A stretch of DNA of 59,791 bases from Oscillospiraceae bacterium (GTDB lineage Bacteria > Bacillota > Clostridia > Oscillospirales > Oscillospiraceae). This document shows positions 9,922 through 21,508 of this stretch, piece by piece (the first letter of the stretch is position 1; each line of letters opens with the position of its first letter). Position numbers and translations under genes: made by a program. The DNA is taken from the NCBI GenBank assembly GCA_015068065.1, contig SVLE01000005.1, forward strand, positions 1 through 59,791. Reading direction: 5' to 3'. Under the pieces are notes generated by a model. The model was not told where the DNA came from. It worked only from the letters and a program-made list of their open reading frames with translations, and ran no database searches.

Positions 9922-11310
9922 TTATTTATTCTTGATGTACTCGTCGATGGACTTGGCAGCGCTCTTGCCGGCGCCCATGGCCAGAATGACGGTGGCAGCA
10001 CCGGTAGCGGCGTCACCGCCGGCAAAGATGCCGGGCACGGAGGTGGTACCATCCTCGTTGGCGGCAACACAGCCCTTGCGGGTCTTCTCCAGACCGGGAG
10101 TGCCGTTGTAGCTCATCTGGTTGGCCTGAGTGCCCAGAGCCATGATGACAGCGTCCACTTCGATATCGAACTCGCTGCCTTCCACCGCCACGGGGCTGCG
10201 GCGGCCGGAAGCGTCGGGCTCACCCAGCTCCATCTTAATGCAGGTGATGGCATTGACATGGTTGGTCTCGTCGCCCTTGATACACACGGGGTTGGTGAGC
10301 AGATCGAAGATGATGCCCTCTTCCTTGGCGTGGTGGACCTCTTCCTTGCGGGCAGGCAGCTCAGCCTCGGAACGGCGGTAGATGATATGGACCTCAGCAC
10401 CCAGACGCTTGGCGCAGCGGGCAGCGTCCATGGCCACGTTGCCGCCGCCCACCACGGCAACCTTCTTGTTGCGCAGGATGGGAGTGGCAGCGCCGTCCTT
10501 ATAAGCCTTCATCAGGTTGATACGGGTCAGGTACTCGTTGGCGGAGTAGACGCCGATCAGAGCCTCGCCGGGGATCTTCATGAACATGGGCAGGCCGGCA
10601 CCGGAGCCGATAAACACGGACTCGTAGCCCATATCAAACAGGTCGGTGATAGTCAGGATCTTGCCGATGACCATGTTCAGCTGGATGTCCACGCCCATCT
10701 TCTCCAGATTGGCTACTTCGCGGGCCACAATGGCCTTGGGCAGACGGAACTCGGGGATGCCGTAGCTGAGCACGCCGCCGGCCACGTGGAATGCCTCGAA
10801 CACAGAGACGTCGTAGCCCATACGGGCCAGTTCACCGGCACAGGTCAGGCCGGCAGGGCCGGAACCCACCACAGCCACCTTGTGGCCGTTCTTGGGGGCG
10901 GTGGTCACGTTGGCAATGCCATGCTCGGCAGCCCAGTCGGCCACAAAGCGCTCCACGCGTCCGATGGACACGGGCTCACCCTTGATGCCGCGGACACACT
11001 TGCCCTCGCACTGGTTCTCCTGGGGGCAGACGCGGCCGGAGATGGCGGGCAGGGCGTTGGCGTTGGACAGGATCTCGTAAGCGCCGGCGATATCCTCCTC
11101 AGCCACCTTGGCCAGGAACTGGGGAATGGGGATACCCACGGGGCAGCCGCCCACACAGGCGGGGTTCTTGCACTGCAGGCAGCGCTTGGCCTCGTTCACG
11201 GCCTGCTCAAAGGTGTAACCCAGAGCGACCTCCTTGAAGTTGGCGTTGCGTACATTAGGCTCCTGCTCAGGCATGGGAGTCTTGTTCATCTGCATATTAA
11301 CATTAGCCAT
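9922..11310 (-). CDS. NADPH-dependent glutamate synthase-like FAD/NAD(P) oxidoreductase; probable NfnB subunit
   Basis: CLQCKNPACVGGCPVGIPIPQF FeS motif, VGSGPAGLTCAGELARMGYDVSVFEA, VVGGGNVAMDAARCAKRLG; overlaps the NfnA-like gene. Confidence 0.88.
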   Translation of the reverse strand: MANVNMQMNKTPMPEQEPNVRNANFKEVALGYTFEQAVNEAKRCLQCKNPACVGGCPVGIPIPQFLAKVAEEDIAGAYEILSNANALPAISGRVCPQENQCEGKCVRGIKGEPVSIGRVERFVADWAAEHGIANVTTAPKNGHKVAVVGSGPAGLTCAGELARMGYDVSVFEAFHVAGGVLSYGIPEFRLPKAIVAREVANLEKMGVDIQLNMVIGKILTITDLFDMGYESVFIGSGAGLPMFMKIPGEALIGVYSANEYLTRINLMKAYKDGAATPILRNKKVAVVGGGNVAMDAARCAKRLGAEVHIIYRRSEAELPARKEEVHHAKEEGIIFDLLTNPVCIKGDETNHVNAITCIKMELGEPDASGRRSPVAVEGSEFDIEVDAVIMALGTQANQMSYNGTPGLEKTRKGCVAANEDGTTSVPGIFAGGDAATGAATVILAMGAGKSAAKSIDEYIKNK

Positions 11311-12160
11311 TCATGGCACCTCCTCCCAGGCGGCAGGCATGCTTTTCCTTCGCCTTAGCTTCGAACTCGCGGTAAGTAGCGTTGCGGGCGATGACCTCGT
11401 CAAAGTCCACCTTGTGGCCGTCAAAGTCAGGGCCGTCCACGCAGGCAAACTTGACCTCGCCGTCCACGGTCAGTCGGCAACCGCCGCACATACCGGTACC
11501 ATCGATCATGATGGGGTTCATGGAGACGGTGGTGGGAATGTTGTACTTGGCGGTCAGCTTGCAGGCAAACTTCATCATCATCAGGGGGCCGATGGCGAAC
11601 ACGTGGTCAAACTTCACGCCGGAGGCGATCAGCTCTTCCAGCTTGCCGGTGACGAAGCCGTTGTAGCCGTAGCTTCCGTCGTCGGTGCAGATGTGCAGGT
11701 CGGTGCAGGCGTTCTTCATCTCGTCCTCAAGGATGACAATATCCTTGGTCTTGAAGCCACCGATCAGGTCCACGGTGTTGCCGGCCTCGGTCAGAGCCTT
11801 GGCCACGGGCAGCGCGATGGCGCAGCCCAGACCACCGCCCAGAACGGCAACGCGGCCCAGATTCTCCACCTCAGTGGGCTGGCCCAGAGGGCCCACAAAG
11901 TCGTGCAGCCGGTCACCCTGCTGCAGCTGATCCAGAGCCAGAGTGGTACCGCCGATCTTCTGATAGACCACGGTAACCAGACCCTTCTCCACATCCGCGT
12001 TGGAGATGGTCAGGGGAATACGCTCGCCCTCTTCATCCACGCGCAGGATGATGAACTGGCCGGCCTTGGCCTTGGCAGCCACCAGAGGGGCCGACACCGA
12101 GATCAGGCTGATCTCAGGCGTCAGAGTCTTTTTTACGACGATTTCGTAAGACTGATGCAT
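11303..12160 (-). CDS. Sulfide/dihydroorotate dehydrogenase-like FAD/NAD-binding protein; probable NfnA subunit
   Basis: Ferredoxin-reductase fold and C-terminal MCGGCRLTVDGEVKFACVDGPDFDGHKVDFDE 2Fe-2S signature; overlaps the downstream subunit. Confidence 0.88.
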   Translation of the reverse strand: MHQSYEIVVKKTLTPEISLISVSAPLVAAKAKAGQFIILRVDEEGERIPLTISNADVEKGLVTVVYQKIGGTTLALDQLQQGDRLHDFVGPLGQPTEVENLGRVAVLGGGLGCAIALPVAKALTEAGNTVDLIGGFKTKDIVILEDEMKNACTDLHICTDDGSYGYNGFVTGKLEELIASGVKFDHVFAIGPLMMMKFACKLTAKYNIPTTVSMNPIMIDGTGMCGGCRLTVDGEVKFACVDGPDFDGHKVDFDEVIARNATYREFEAKAKEKHACRLGGGAMNG

Positions 12161-12379
12161 TTGATCTCTTTCCTCCCAAACAAGCGCATAAAGCGCCAAA
12201 ATTCTACCTATAATATTATGCCACCAACCAACTGGAATAGCAACTATATTTTGCGAAAACACCCATAAAAAAACCGTTTTATCCGGCCCGTCGTTTATGC
12301 GTTTTTCCTCTTTACCCTCCATCCTTTACAGTTTTACTTTTTTTTGATAGGATAGATGCAGTTGAAACGAGGTGTGGAT

Positions 12380-13003
12380 ATGACGATCTCTCAGCTTCAG
12401 TCTCTGCTTGCCGGGCGCACACCCGCTCCCTTGGACGCCCCCGGCCGATATGCCGTTCTTGTGCCACTGGTGGAACAAGAGGGTGAATTGCACCTGCTGT
12501 ACGAGGTACGGGCCACCACCCTGCAACACCAACCGGGGGAGGTCTGCTTTCCCGGCGGCCATATGGAGCCGGGGGAATCGGCGGAAGAATGCGCCCTGCG
12601 GGAGACGCAGGAGGAACTGTCCATCCCCGAAAGTGCCGTTAATATTCTGGGGCCGCTGGACTTCATCTGCCACCGCAGCGGTTTTGCTCTCTACCCCATT
12701 TTGGCCCGGGTAGACACGCAGGCGGTGAAAAACCTTATCCTCAACCCCGACGAAGTGGGCGAAACTTTTCTTGTCCCCCTGTCTGCCCTGTATGATATGC
12801 CCCGGGAGGAGTACCGCTACGACCTGATTCCCGCGCCCGGTTCGGATTTCCCCTATGAGCGCTTGGGTATCCCCAGAGATTACCGCTGGAAAAACGGTGT
12901 GGAGTCCTTTCCGGTCTACTGCTGGCAGGGCAAGGTCATCTGGGGACTGACTGCACGCATCACCCGCCATTTACTCTCTTTGATGGACGAAAAAAGGATG
13001 TGA
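12380..13003 (+). CDS. NUDIX hydrolase (CoA pyrophosphatase-like)
   Basis: EVCFPGGHMEPGESAEECALRETQEEL Nudix box. Confidence 0.92.
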   Translation: MTISQLQSLLAGRTPAPLDAPGRYAVLVPLVEQEGELHLLYEVRATTLQHQPGEVCFPGGHMEPGESAEECALRETQEELSIPESAVNILGPLDFICHRSGFALYPILARVDTQAVKNLILNPDEVGETFLVPLSALYDMPREEYRYDLIPAPGSDFPYERLGIPRDYRWKNGVESFPVYCWQGKVIWGLTARITRHLLSLMDEKRM

Positions 13004-13007
13004 CCCT

Positions 13008-13649
13008 ATGCCCAAGCCGGAACAGCTTGGCCCCTATACGCTGGAACAGCCAGAGGGAGTGTTCCCTCTGGGAGGCGATACGCTGGCGCTGGGCGCCTTT
13101 GCCACAGTGCGTGCCCACTGGCAGGTTTGTGATTTGGGTACTGGTTCAGGCGCACTGCTGCTGCTTCTAGCCGGGCGGGAACCAACCCTGTCGCTGACCG
13201 GGATAGAGTTGAACCCCGCCGCCGCCCGAGCCGCCCAAACCAACCTGACCGCAAACAAACTCAACGGGCAGGTGTTGTGCTGCGACCTGCGCTCTGCCCC
13301 CCTGCCCGCGGGGCAATTTGATCTTGCAATCTCCAACCCACCCTACTTTTCCGTGGGCAGCGGTAAATCCGGAGGCAGCACCCGGTGCGAGGAGATGTGC
13401 ACACTGGACGAGCTGTGTGCCGCTGCAGCACGGCTTGTCAAAAACGGTGGACGCTTTGCCCTGTGCCATCGGCCGGAACGGCTGACGGACGTACTGTGTA
13501 CCCTGCGCGAGCACGGTCTGGAGCCCAAGCGACTCAAGCTGCTCTCCCACTCCCCCTCTCATACCCCCTTCACCGTACTAATAGAGTCTGTGCGGCAGGG
13601 AAAACCGGGATTGGACCTTCTCCCAACGGAGTATATGACAGACTTTTGA
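13008..13649 (+). CDS. tRNA1(Val) (adenine(37)-N6)-methyltransferase-like
   Basis: DLGTGSGALLLLLAGR SAM motif and SNPPYF catalytic motif. Confidence 0.88.
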   Translation: MPKPEQLGPYTLEQPEGVFPLGGDTLALGAFATVRAHWQVCDLGTGSGALLLLLAGREPTLSLTGIELNPAAARAAQTNLTANKLNGQVLCCDLRSAPLPAGQFDLAISNPPYFSVGSGKSGGSTRCEEMCTLDELCAAAARLVKNGGRFALCHRPERLTDVLCTLREHGLEPKRLKLLSHSPSHTPFTVLIESVRQGKPGLDLLPTEYMTDF

Positions 13650-13714
13650 TGATTTTTCCCTTTACAAGCGCGCGTTTTTAGAGTAAACTATACCTACTAA
13701 AAGGAGGTGCCTGT

Positions 13715-13963
13715 ATGGAAATGGATTTCACCCGCAAATTCCGCCTGTCTGACGAGCGTGATTTGGAGATTAAGGCTATTCTCACCACGGTCTATCAGGC
13801 CCTTCAGGAAAAGGGCTACAACCCTATCAACCAAATCGTGGGCTACATCCTGTCCGAGGACCCCACCTACATCACCAACCACAACAACGCCCGCGCCCTC
13901 ATCCGAAAGGTGGACCGGGACGAGCTGCTGCAGACTCTGGTCAAGGACTATCTGCTCCACTGA
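13715..13963 (+). CDS. IreB family regulatory phosphoprotein
   Basis: [53 protein letters not shown] is characteristic of IreB/UPF0297. Confidence 0.95.
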   Translation: MEMDFTRKFRLSDERDLEIKAILTTVYQALQEKGYNPINQIVGYILSEDPTYITNHNNARALIRKVDRDELLQTLVKDYLLH

Positions 13964-14033
13964 CAAAAATTTGGCGCTGTGCTTTGAGAAAAGCACAGCG
14001 CTTTTTTGCGCATACTGTCCACGAGGTGACAGT

Positions 14034-14309
14034 ATGTCTGACAATAAAAAGCCCCTGTCCGGGCCGGACAGCGTGCCCTTTTTGGAGGGGCAACCCATTC
14101 AGGGCTTGGTGCCCGATGCCTTTGACATGGTCAACCGCTACGGCACTTACGAAATACAGCCTACCAGCAATTCAGAAAACTTCTTCCCCATCATCGCCGC
14201 AGGTCATTATGACAAGCACCGCCTCCACCTGCTCCGCCACCAGACAGACATCGGCAACGACAGGGAGGCAACCCACGATCTGGCGCAGGACAGTCCGGAC
14301 AAGAACTAA
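14034..14309 (+). CDS. Hypothetical protein (91 aa)
   Basis: MSDNKKPLSGPDSVPFLEGQPIQGLVPDAFDMVNRYGTYEIQPTSNSENFFPIIAAG...; no recognised family. Confidence 0.65.
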   Translation: MSDNKKPLSGPDSVPFLEGQPIQGLVPDAFDMVNRYGTYEIQPTSNSENFFPIIAAGHYDKHRLHLLRHQTDIGNDREATHDLAQDSPDKN

Positions 14310-14346
14310 AAAAACCGGGTCACACAACTGTGTGACCCGGTTTGTA
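14308..14346. terminator. Bidirectional terminator
   Basis: AACCGGGTCACACAACTGTGTGACCCGGTTTG. Confidence 0.85.
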
Positions 14347-14348
14347 TA

Positions 14349-16653
<2,305 letters not shown>

Positions 16654-16657
<4 letters not shown>

Positions 16658-17271
16658 GGCTCACTTTTTCCCCGGATCTGAATGGTATTTTTGCAGCAGA
16701 TATCATCAATATCATCTGCCGTGGCGGCAGGAATTCGCATCTGCGCCCCGCACTGGGCACACATCAGGTCCACGGAGCTGTAATTGACCTGAAAGGACCA
16801 GTCCTTGCTGCCGCAGGCACAGGAGATGCCGCCCCGCTGGGCGATGTCCTTCAGTTCGGACAGTACCTCGTGCATAACGATCTCGTCCAGAAACACCTGC
16901 TCCTCTCCCGCGTCCCGCTCCAGCTTGTCCACCGCCTGCTCCAGGCGGGCTGTGGCGGCATACACCGCCCCCTCTTCCCCGATATAACAGCAGTCAAGAC
17001 CGGACGCGGAGCAGGAGAAGGCCAGCGCCTTTTCCCGCACGAAGGCGGTGGAAGAGCAGGAGACCTGATGCTCCCTACCGCAGAACAGGCAGGGCACCGC
17101 CAGTTTTACCTTGTCGGCCAGAAATTCCACTTCCAGTGCGGACTTTCCGCAGGGACATGGGATCTTAGCCGGGGCAGCGGCGAGGACAAACAGATCCTTT
17201 TCCACAATGACAGACTGTCGGCATTCCGGACAGATATAGGCAATGGTTCGTTTTGGCTCCTGAACAGACAT
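16654..17271 (-). CDS. CpXC domain-containing protein
   Basis: CPECRQSVIVEKDLFV...IPCPCGKSALEVEFLADKVKLAVPCLFCGREH. Confidence 0.8.
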
Positions 17272-17371
17272 AATGCAGGCCTTCTTTCCCGAAAGACTTT
17301 CCTTTATTATATCAGTTTTCCTTATTTTTTCAACCCAAAAGCCGCCCGGCATCTGTGCCGGGCGGCTGCAC

Positions 17372-17503
17372 TCAGGGTTCGGTGATCGGCTTGGCCTTCT
17401 GCTTGGTGTGTTTGGCTGCGCCTTGAAGTTCAGGCACGGGTTCCACATCATTTTTTGGTCTGACATGGGTTCTGTCAATGCGCTTCATACCCTTTTTTGC
17501 CAT
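17372..17503 (-). CDS. Small basic protein (43 aa; below ORF-track cutoff)
   Basis: MAKKGMKRIDRTHVRPKNDVEPVPELQGAAKHTKQKAKPITEP; starts immediately after the upstream stop codon. Confidence 0.65.
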   Translation of the reverse strand: MAKKGMKRIDRTHVRPKNDVEPVPELQGAAKHTKQKAKPITEP

Positions 17504-17504
17504 G

Positions 17505-17675
17505 TCAGCCGTCTCCCCGGGTCAGGTTTTCCGCATAGTCCTTCAGGCTTTCAAAGGAGTTGACTCCGCCGGGGCGGCTGTTGATCTGCTCCCGCACATA
17601 ATCGGGCAGAGAGCGGAAATAGGCCGCTGCCTCAGGCTGGGCGGCGAGCAGTGCGTTCAGGTCCGGATACTTCAT
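17505..17675 (-). CDS. Small protein (56 aa; below ORF-track cutoff)
   Basis: MKYPDLNALLAAQPEAAAYFRSLPDYVREQINSRPGGVNSFESLKDYAENLTRGDG; same strand and spacing as the spoVA genes. Confidence 0.7.
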   Translation of the reverse strand: MKYPDLNALLAAQPEAAAYFRSLPDYVREQINSRPGGVNSFESLKDYAENLTRGDG

Positions 17676-17691
17676 ACGATTACCTCATTTC

Positions 17692-18048
17692 CTACCGTTT
17701 AGGTTTAGATTTAAAAATCAGTGCCACCAAAAATCCAAAGAAAACCGCGGCTGCAATACCACCCGCAGCGGCGGTGATACCGCCGGTCAGTGCTCCGATC
17801 AGTCCTTTTTCGGCCACTGCCTTCTTTGTCCCCTTGGCCAGCAGACTGCCGAAGCCTGTCAGGGGCACCGTTGCTCCCGCCCCGGCCCAGTCGATGATGG
17901 GCTGGTACAGGCCCAGCCCGCCCAGAATCACTCCGGCCACCACATAGGTGACCAGAATACGGGCCGGTGTCATGGAGGTGCGGTCGATCAGAAGCTGACC
18001 GATAATGCACAGCACGCCCCCGCACAAAAACGCCTTCACATATTCCAT
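17692..18048 (-). CDS. spoVAE: Stage V sporulation protein AE
   Basis: MEYVKAFLCGGVLCIIGQLLIDRTSMTPARILVTYVVAGVILGGLGLYQPIIDWAGAGATVPLTGFG. Confidence 0.93.
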   Translation of the reverse strand: MEYVKAFLCGGVLCIIGQLLIDRTSMTPARILVTYVVAGVILGGLGLYQPIIDWAGAGATVPLTGFGSLLAKGTKKAVAEKGLIGALTGGITAAAGGIAAAVFFGFLVALIFKSKPKR

Positions 18049-18057
18049 CGTTTCCTC

Positions 18058-19074
18058 CTATTTCCGAGTTGAGATGGCCACTGCGTGACAGATGCCCGGA
18101 ATGGACTCCCCCTGCATGGCAGAGGTGGGAGAGTGGAGGGCCCCCGTGGGGCAGAACAGAATATTATCCCACTTGCCCGCCTTCATTCCACCCAACAGAT
18201 ACCCCGTGAGCACCGAAGCCGAACAGCCGCACCCGGAACCGCCGCAGTGCACGTCCTGCTCCTTTTCGTCAAAAATCAGAATTCCGCAATCGGTGTGATT
18301 GGCATACAGGTCATAGCCCTCCCGCCCCATCAGCTCCAACAGCAGTTCCCGGCCCAGCACACCCAGATCGCCGGTCACGATCAGGTCATAGTAGCCGGGC
18401 GCACGCCCGGTGTCCTGAAAATGCGCTTTCAACGTCTCCACCGCCGCAGGGGTCATGGCCGCCCCCATATTGTTGGCATCTTTGATGCCCTTGTCCACGA
18501 CCCTGCCGATGGTGCAGTGGGTGATATAGGGCCCGGGGCCCTCTTTTGCAAGCACCACCGCTCCCGCACCCGTCACCGTCCACTGGGCGGTGGGTGTGCG
18601 CTGACTGCCGTATTCCAACGGATTGCGGTACTGCCGCTCCGCCGTGCAGAAATGAGATGAGGCCACCGCCGCCGTCCAGTGGCCAAAGCCGCCGTCCAGT
18701 GTCATCGCGGCCAGACTCAGCCCCTCACCCATGGTGGAGCAGGCCCCGTACAGTCCAAAAAAGGAAACATCCTGTCCCCGGGCGGCATAGCCGGAACCAA
18801 TGCACTGGTTGAGCAGGTCTCCCGCAAAGAGAAAATCCAGCTCAGCCACGGCCAGCCCCGCCTTGTCCAGTGCCCCGGTCAGCGCCTGCTTCTGCATCTC
18901 GGACTCCGACTTCTCCCAGCTGGGCTGACCAAAGGTATCGTCCTTGTCAATATAATCAAAGGTCTCTTTCAGTGGGCCCTCGCCCTCTTTTTTCCCCACC
19001 ACATTGGCGTGTCCCACAATGGAGGGCGGGTCGCTCAGGGCGACAGTCTGCTCCCCCAGTTTTTTTGTGCTCAT
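18058..19074 (-). CDS. spoVAD: Stage V sporulation protein AD
   Basis: Thiolase-like fold; LDFLFAGDLLNQCIGSGYAARG, FGLYGACSTMGEGLSLA, HCGGSGCGCSASVL. Confidence 0.95.
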   Translation of the reverse strand: MSTKKLGEQTVALSDPPSIVGHANVVGKKEGEGPLKETFDYIDKDDTFGQPSWEKSESEMQKQALTGALDKAGLAVAELDFLFAGDLLNQCIGSGYAARGQDVSFFGLYGACSTMGEGLSLAAMTLDGGFGHWTAAVASSHFCTAERQYRNPLEYGSQRTPTAQWTVTGAGAVVLAKEGPGPYITHCTIGRVVDKGIKDANNMGAAMTPAAVETLKAHFQDTGRAPGYYDLIVTGDLGVLGRELLLELMGREGYDLYANHTDCGILIFDEKEQDVHCGGSGCGCSASVLTGYLLGGMKAGKWDNILFCPTGALHSPTSAMQGESIPGICHAVAISTRK

Positions 19075-19207
19075 CCGGCATACCCCGCTTTCTTGACCTA
19101 CTGTTTCCCGGTTGCACTCCAAATATGCAGTTCCTGCCGAAAAATCCCCCTTCACACCTTGCGAAACCACATTTCTTGTGGTAGTATAATATGAAAAATT
19201 ATGTTGG

Positions 19208-20284
19208 ATGGGAGAAAAAACTATGCGTCATCTGATCGATTTCGGTGACCTGCCCCGGGAGGAGTGGGACGAGCTGTACCGACGCGCCAGCCAGATCATG
19301 GACAATCCTGCCCGTTTTCTGGATGCCTGCCGGGGCAAGGTTGCCTGTAATCTGTTTTACGAACCCTCCACCCGCACCAACTTCTCCTTCCAGACAGCCA
19401 TGATGCGGCTGGGCGGCACGGTGTTCGGCTTTGCCGACCCCAACTCCTCCTCCGTGGCCAAGGGTGAGACACTGAAGGACACCATAAAGATGGTATCCGG
19501 CTACGCGGATGTGGTGGTCATGCGCACTCCGTGGGAAGGTTCGGCGAAAGCCGCCTCTCTTTATTCTCACGTGCCTGTCATCAACGCCGGTGACGGCGGA
19601 CACATGCATCCTACCCAGACCATGGCCGACCTGACTACCATCACCCGTCTGCACGGCGGGGTGGACGGCCTGTCCATCGGCCTGTGCGGCGACCTGAAAA
19701 ACGGCCGTACTGTCCACTCTCTCATCAAGGCCATGGAAAAATTCAAAGATGTAAAATTTTTCCTCATCTCTCCCCGAGAACTGGCCGTGCCGGAATATAT
19801 GCGTTCCTTCATGCGAGAACATAACATCTGGTTTACCGAGGTCACCGGTCTGGAGGCAGTCATCCCCCAACTGGACGTGCTGTACATGACCCGCATCCAG
19901 CGTGAGCGCTTTGTGGATCCGCTGGAGTATGAGCGCAACAAGGGCATCTACATCCTCACCCGGCGCAAGTTGGAGCGAGCCAAACCCGATATGCTGGTCA
20001 TGCATCCCCTGCCCCGTGTGGATGAGATCACCGTGGACGTGGATGACGACCCCCGTGCCGCCTACTTCCAGCAGGCCCGCTACGGCATGTTTGCCCGCAT
20101 GGCCCTGCTGGCTGATCTGGCCAACCAGCCCCGACTGGAACAGACCGACGTGGTGGAGATCGGCACAAAGCCCGTGTGCTCCAACCCCCGCTGTATCACC
20201 CAGACCGAGCACTATCTGCCCCCGCTGGTCAAGAAAAACGGTGGTGTGGACTGCTGTGCCTTCTGCGATGCGCAACTGAAATAA
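19208..20284 (+). CDS. pyrB: Aspartate carbamoyltransferase with C-terminal PyrI-like zinc ribbon
   Basis: FYEPSTRTNFSFQTAMMRLGG, GDGGHMHPTQTMADL, MHPLPRVDEI; C-terminal CSNPRCITQTEHYLPPLVKKNGGVDCCAFCDAQLK. Confidence 0.92.
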   Translation: MGEKTMRHLIDFGDLPREEWDELYRRASQIMDNPARFLDACRGKVACNLFYEPSTRTNFSFQTAMMRLGGTVFGFADPNSSSVAKGETLKDTIKMVSGYADVVVMRTPWEGSAKAASLYSHVPVINAGDGGHMHPTQTMADLTTITRLHGGVDGLSIGLCGDLKNGRTVHSLIKAMEKFKDVKFFLISPRELAVPEYMRSFMREHNIWFTEVTGLEAVIPQLDVLYMTRIQRERFVDPLEYERNKGIYILTRRKLERAKPDMLVMHPLPRVDEITVDVDDDPRAAYFQQARYGMFARMALLADLANQPRLEQTDVVEIGTKPVCSNPRCITQTEHYLPPLVKKNGGVDCCAFCDAQLK

Positions 20285-20287
20285 CAA

Positions 20288-20326
20288 CAAAAACGGCTGT
20301 GTCAACCGACACAGCCGTTTTTTCTG
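20288..20326. terminator. Rho-independent terminator
   Basis: AACGGCTGTGTCAACCGACACAGCCGTTTTTT. Confidence 0.85.
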
Positions 20327-20328
20327 TC

Positions 20329-20703
20329 TTATCGCTTGGCAGGGAGGATCTCCAGCCAGTACCCGTCCGGGTCACTGATGAAGTAGAGGCCCATCTTCTC
20401 GTTCTCAAAGCAGATACAGCCCATCTGCTTGTGATGCTCGTGAGCGGCATCAAAGTCATCCACCACAAAGGCCAGATGGAACTCGTTGTCACCCAGATTG
20501 TAGGGGCGATCCCAGTCCCGCAGCCAGGTCAGCTCCAGCTGGTGGCTGCTGTTGCCTCCGTCCCCCAGAAAGGCAAGGATAAAACTGCCGTCAGCTGCCT
20601 GCTTGCGGCGCACCTCGGTCAGCCCGAGGGCCTCTTTGTAGAAGGCCAGCGACTTGTCCAGATCCCGGACATTAAAGTTATTGTGGGCAAAGGTAAAGTT
20701 CAT
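20329..20703 (-). CDS. VOC/glyoxalase I family protein (lactoylglutathione lyase-like)
   Basis: FTFAHNNFNVRDLDKSLAFYKEALGL...LELTWLRDWDRPYNLGDNEFHLAFVVDD...FISDPDGYWLEI. Confidence 0.9.
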   Translation of the reverse strand: MNFTFAHNNFNVRDLDKSLAFYKEALGLTEVRRKQAADGSFILAFLGDGGNSSHQLELTWLRDWDRPYNLGDNEFHLAFVVDDFDAAHEHHKQMGCICFENEKMGLYFISDPDGYWLEILPAKR

Positions 20704-20863
20704 GGAATATACCTCCTTGTATTCTTTTGTTTACAGTATAACGGACAATGCCGCACAAAGCAAGAAAAACCCGCACCGCCGTCTTTTCCACAAAAATATA
20801 TACTTGACAAAGGTCGGTGCGTGTGCTATTATTTCATGGCTGACACGGAACAGGGTATCCCAT

Positions 20864-20937
20864 GCGGGTGTAGTTCAATGGTAGAATCCCAGCCTTCCAA
20901 GCTGGTCGCGTGGGTTCGATTCCCATCACCCGCTCCA
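20864..20937 (+). tRNA. tRNA-Gly (TCC)
   Basis: GCGGGTGTAGTTCAATGG...CCTTCCAAG...GGTTCGATTCCCATCACCCGCTCCA. Confidence 0.95.
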
Positions 20938-20940
20938 TAT

Positions 20941-21017
<77 letters not shown>

Positions 21018-21045
21018 CCCTTGTTCCTTTTCGGCAGGTTTATAT

Positions 21046-21123
<78 letters not shown>

Positions 21124-21191
21124 TTAAGACCTCAGGGCGAAAGGGTCGGAGCGTCGGCTCCGACCCTTCGCTTATAAAACCCTCCCGATAC

Positions 21192-21266
21192 AGGGGTGTA
21201 GCCAAGTGGTAAGGCAAGGGACTTTGACTCCCTCACTCGCTGGTTCGAGTCCAGCCATCCCTGCCA
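21192..21266 (+). tRNA. tRNA-Gln (TTG)
   Basis: AGGGGTGTAGCCAAGTGGTAAGGC...ACTTTGACT...CATCCCTGCCA. Confidence 0.95.
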
Positions 21267-21292
21267 TACACCTTCTGCCCCTGTGACGACCT

Positions 21293-21368
21293 GACCCAGT
21301 AGCTCAGTCGGCAGAGCACCTGCCTTTTAAGCAGGGTGTCCGGGGTTCGAATCCCCGCTGGGTCACCA
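21293..21368 (+). tRNA. tRNA-Lys (TTT)
   Basis: GACCCAGTAGCTCAGTCGG...CCTTTTAAG...GTTCGAATCCCCGCTGGGTCACCA. Confidence 0.96.
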
Positions 21369-21415
21369 AAAGGAAAGCACCGCCAAAAGGCGGTGCTTTC
21401 CTTTTGGTGACCCAG
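21358..21415. repeat. Perfect 27+4+27 palindrome containing the tRNA-Lys 3' end
   Basis: CTGGGTCACCAAAAGGAAAGCACCGCC-AAAA-GGCGGTGCTTTCCTTTTGGTGACCCAG read directly. Confidence 0.95.
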
Positions 21416-21508
21416 GGATGAGAACCCTTGGAGTCGATTTATTGCCCCTTATCGGCTATGCCGATTAGGGGCAGTTAATACAGCGAGCAAAGCGAGTTGC
21501 GATCCCCG

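Noticed and set aside
9916-11358. 480-aa plus-strand ORF
   Set aside because: Antisense to the glutamate-synthase-like gene.
11303-12160. Dihydroorotate dehydrogenase electron-transfer subunit (pyrK)
   Set aside because: Its overlap with the glutamate-synthase-like subunit and lack of a pyrD neighbour favour NfnAB.
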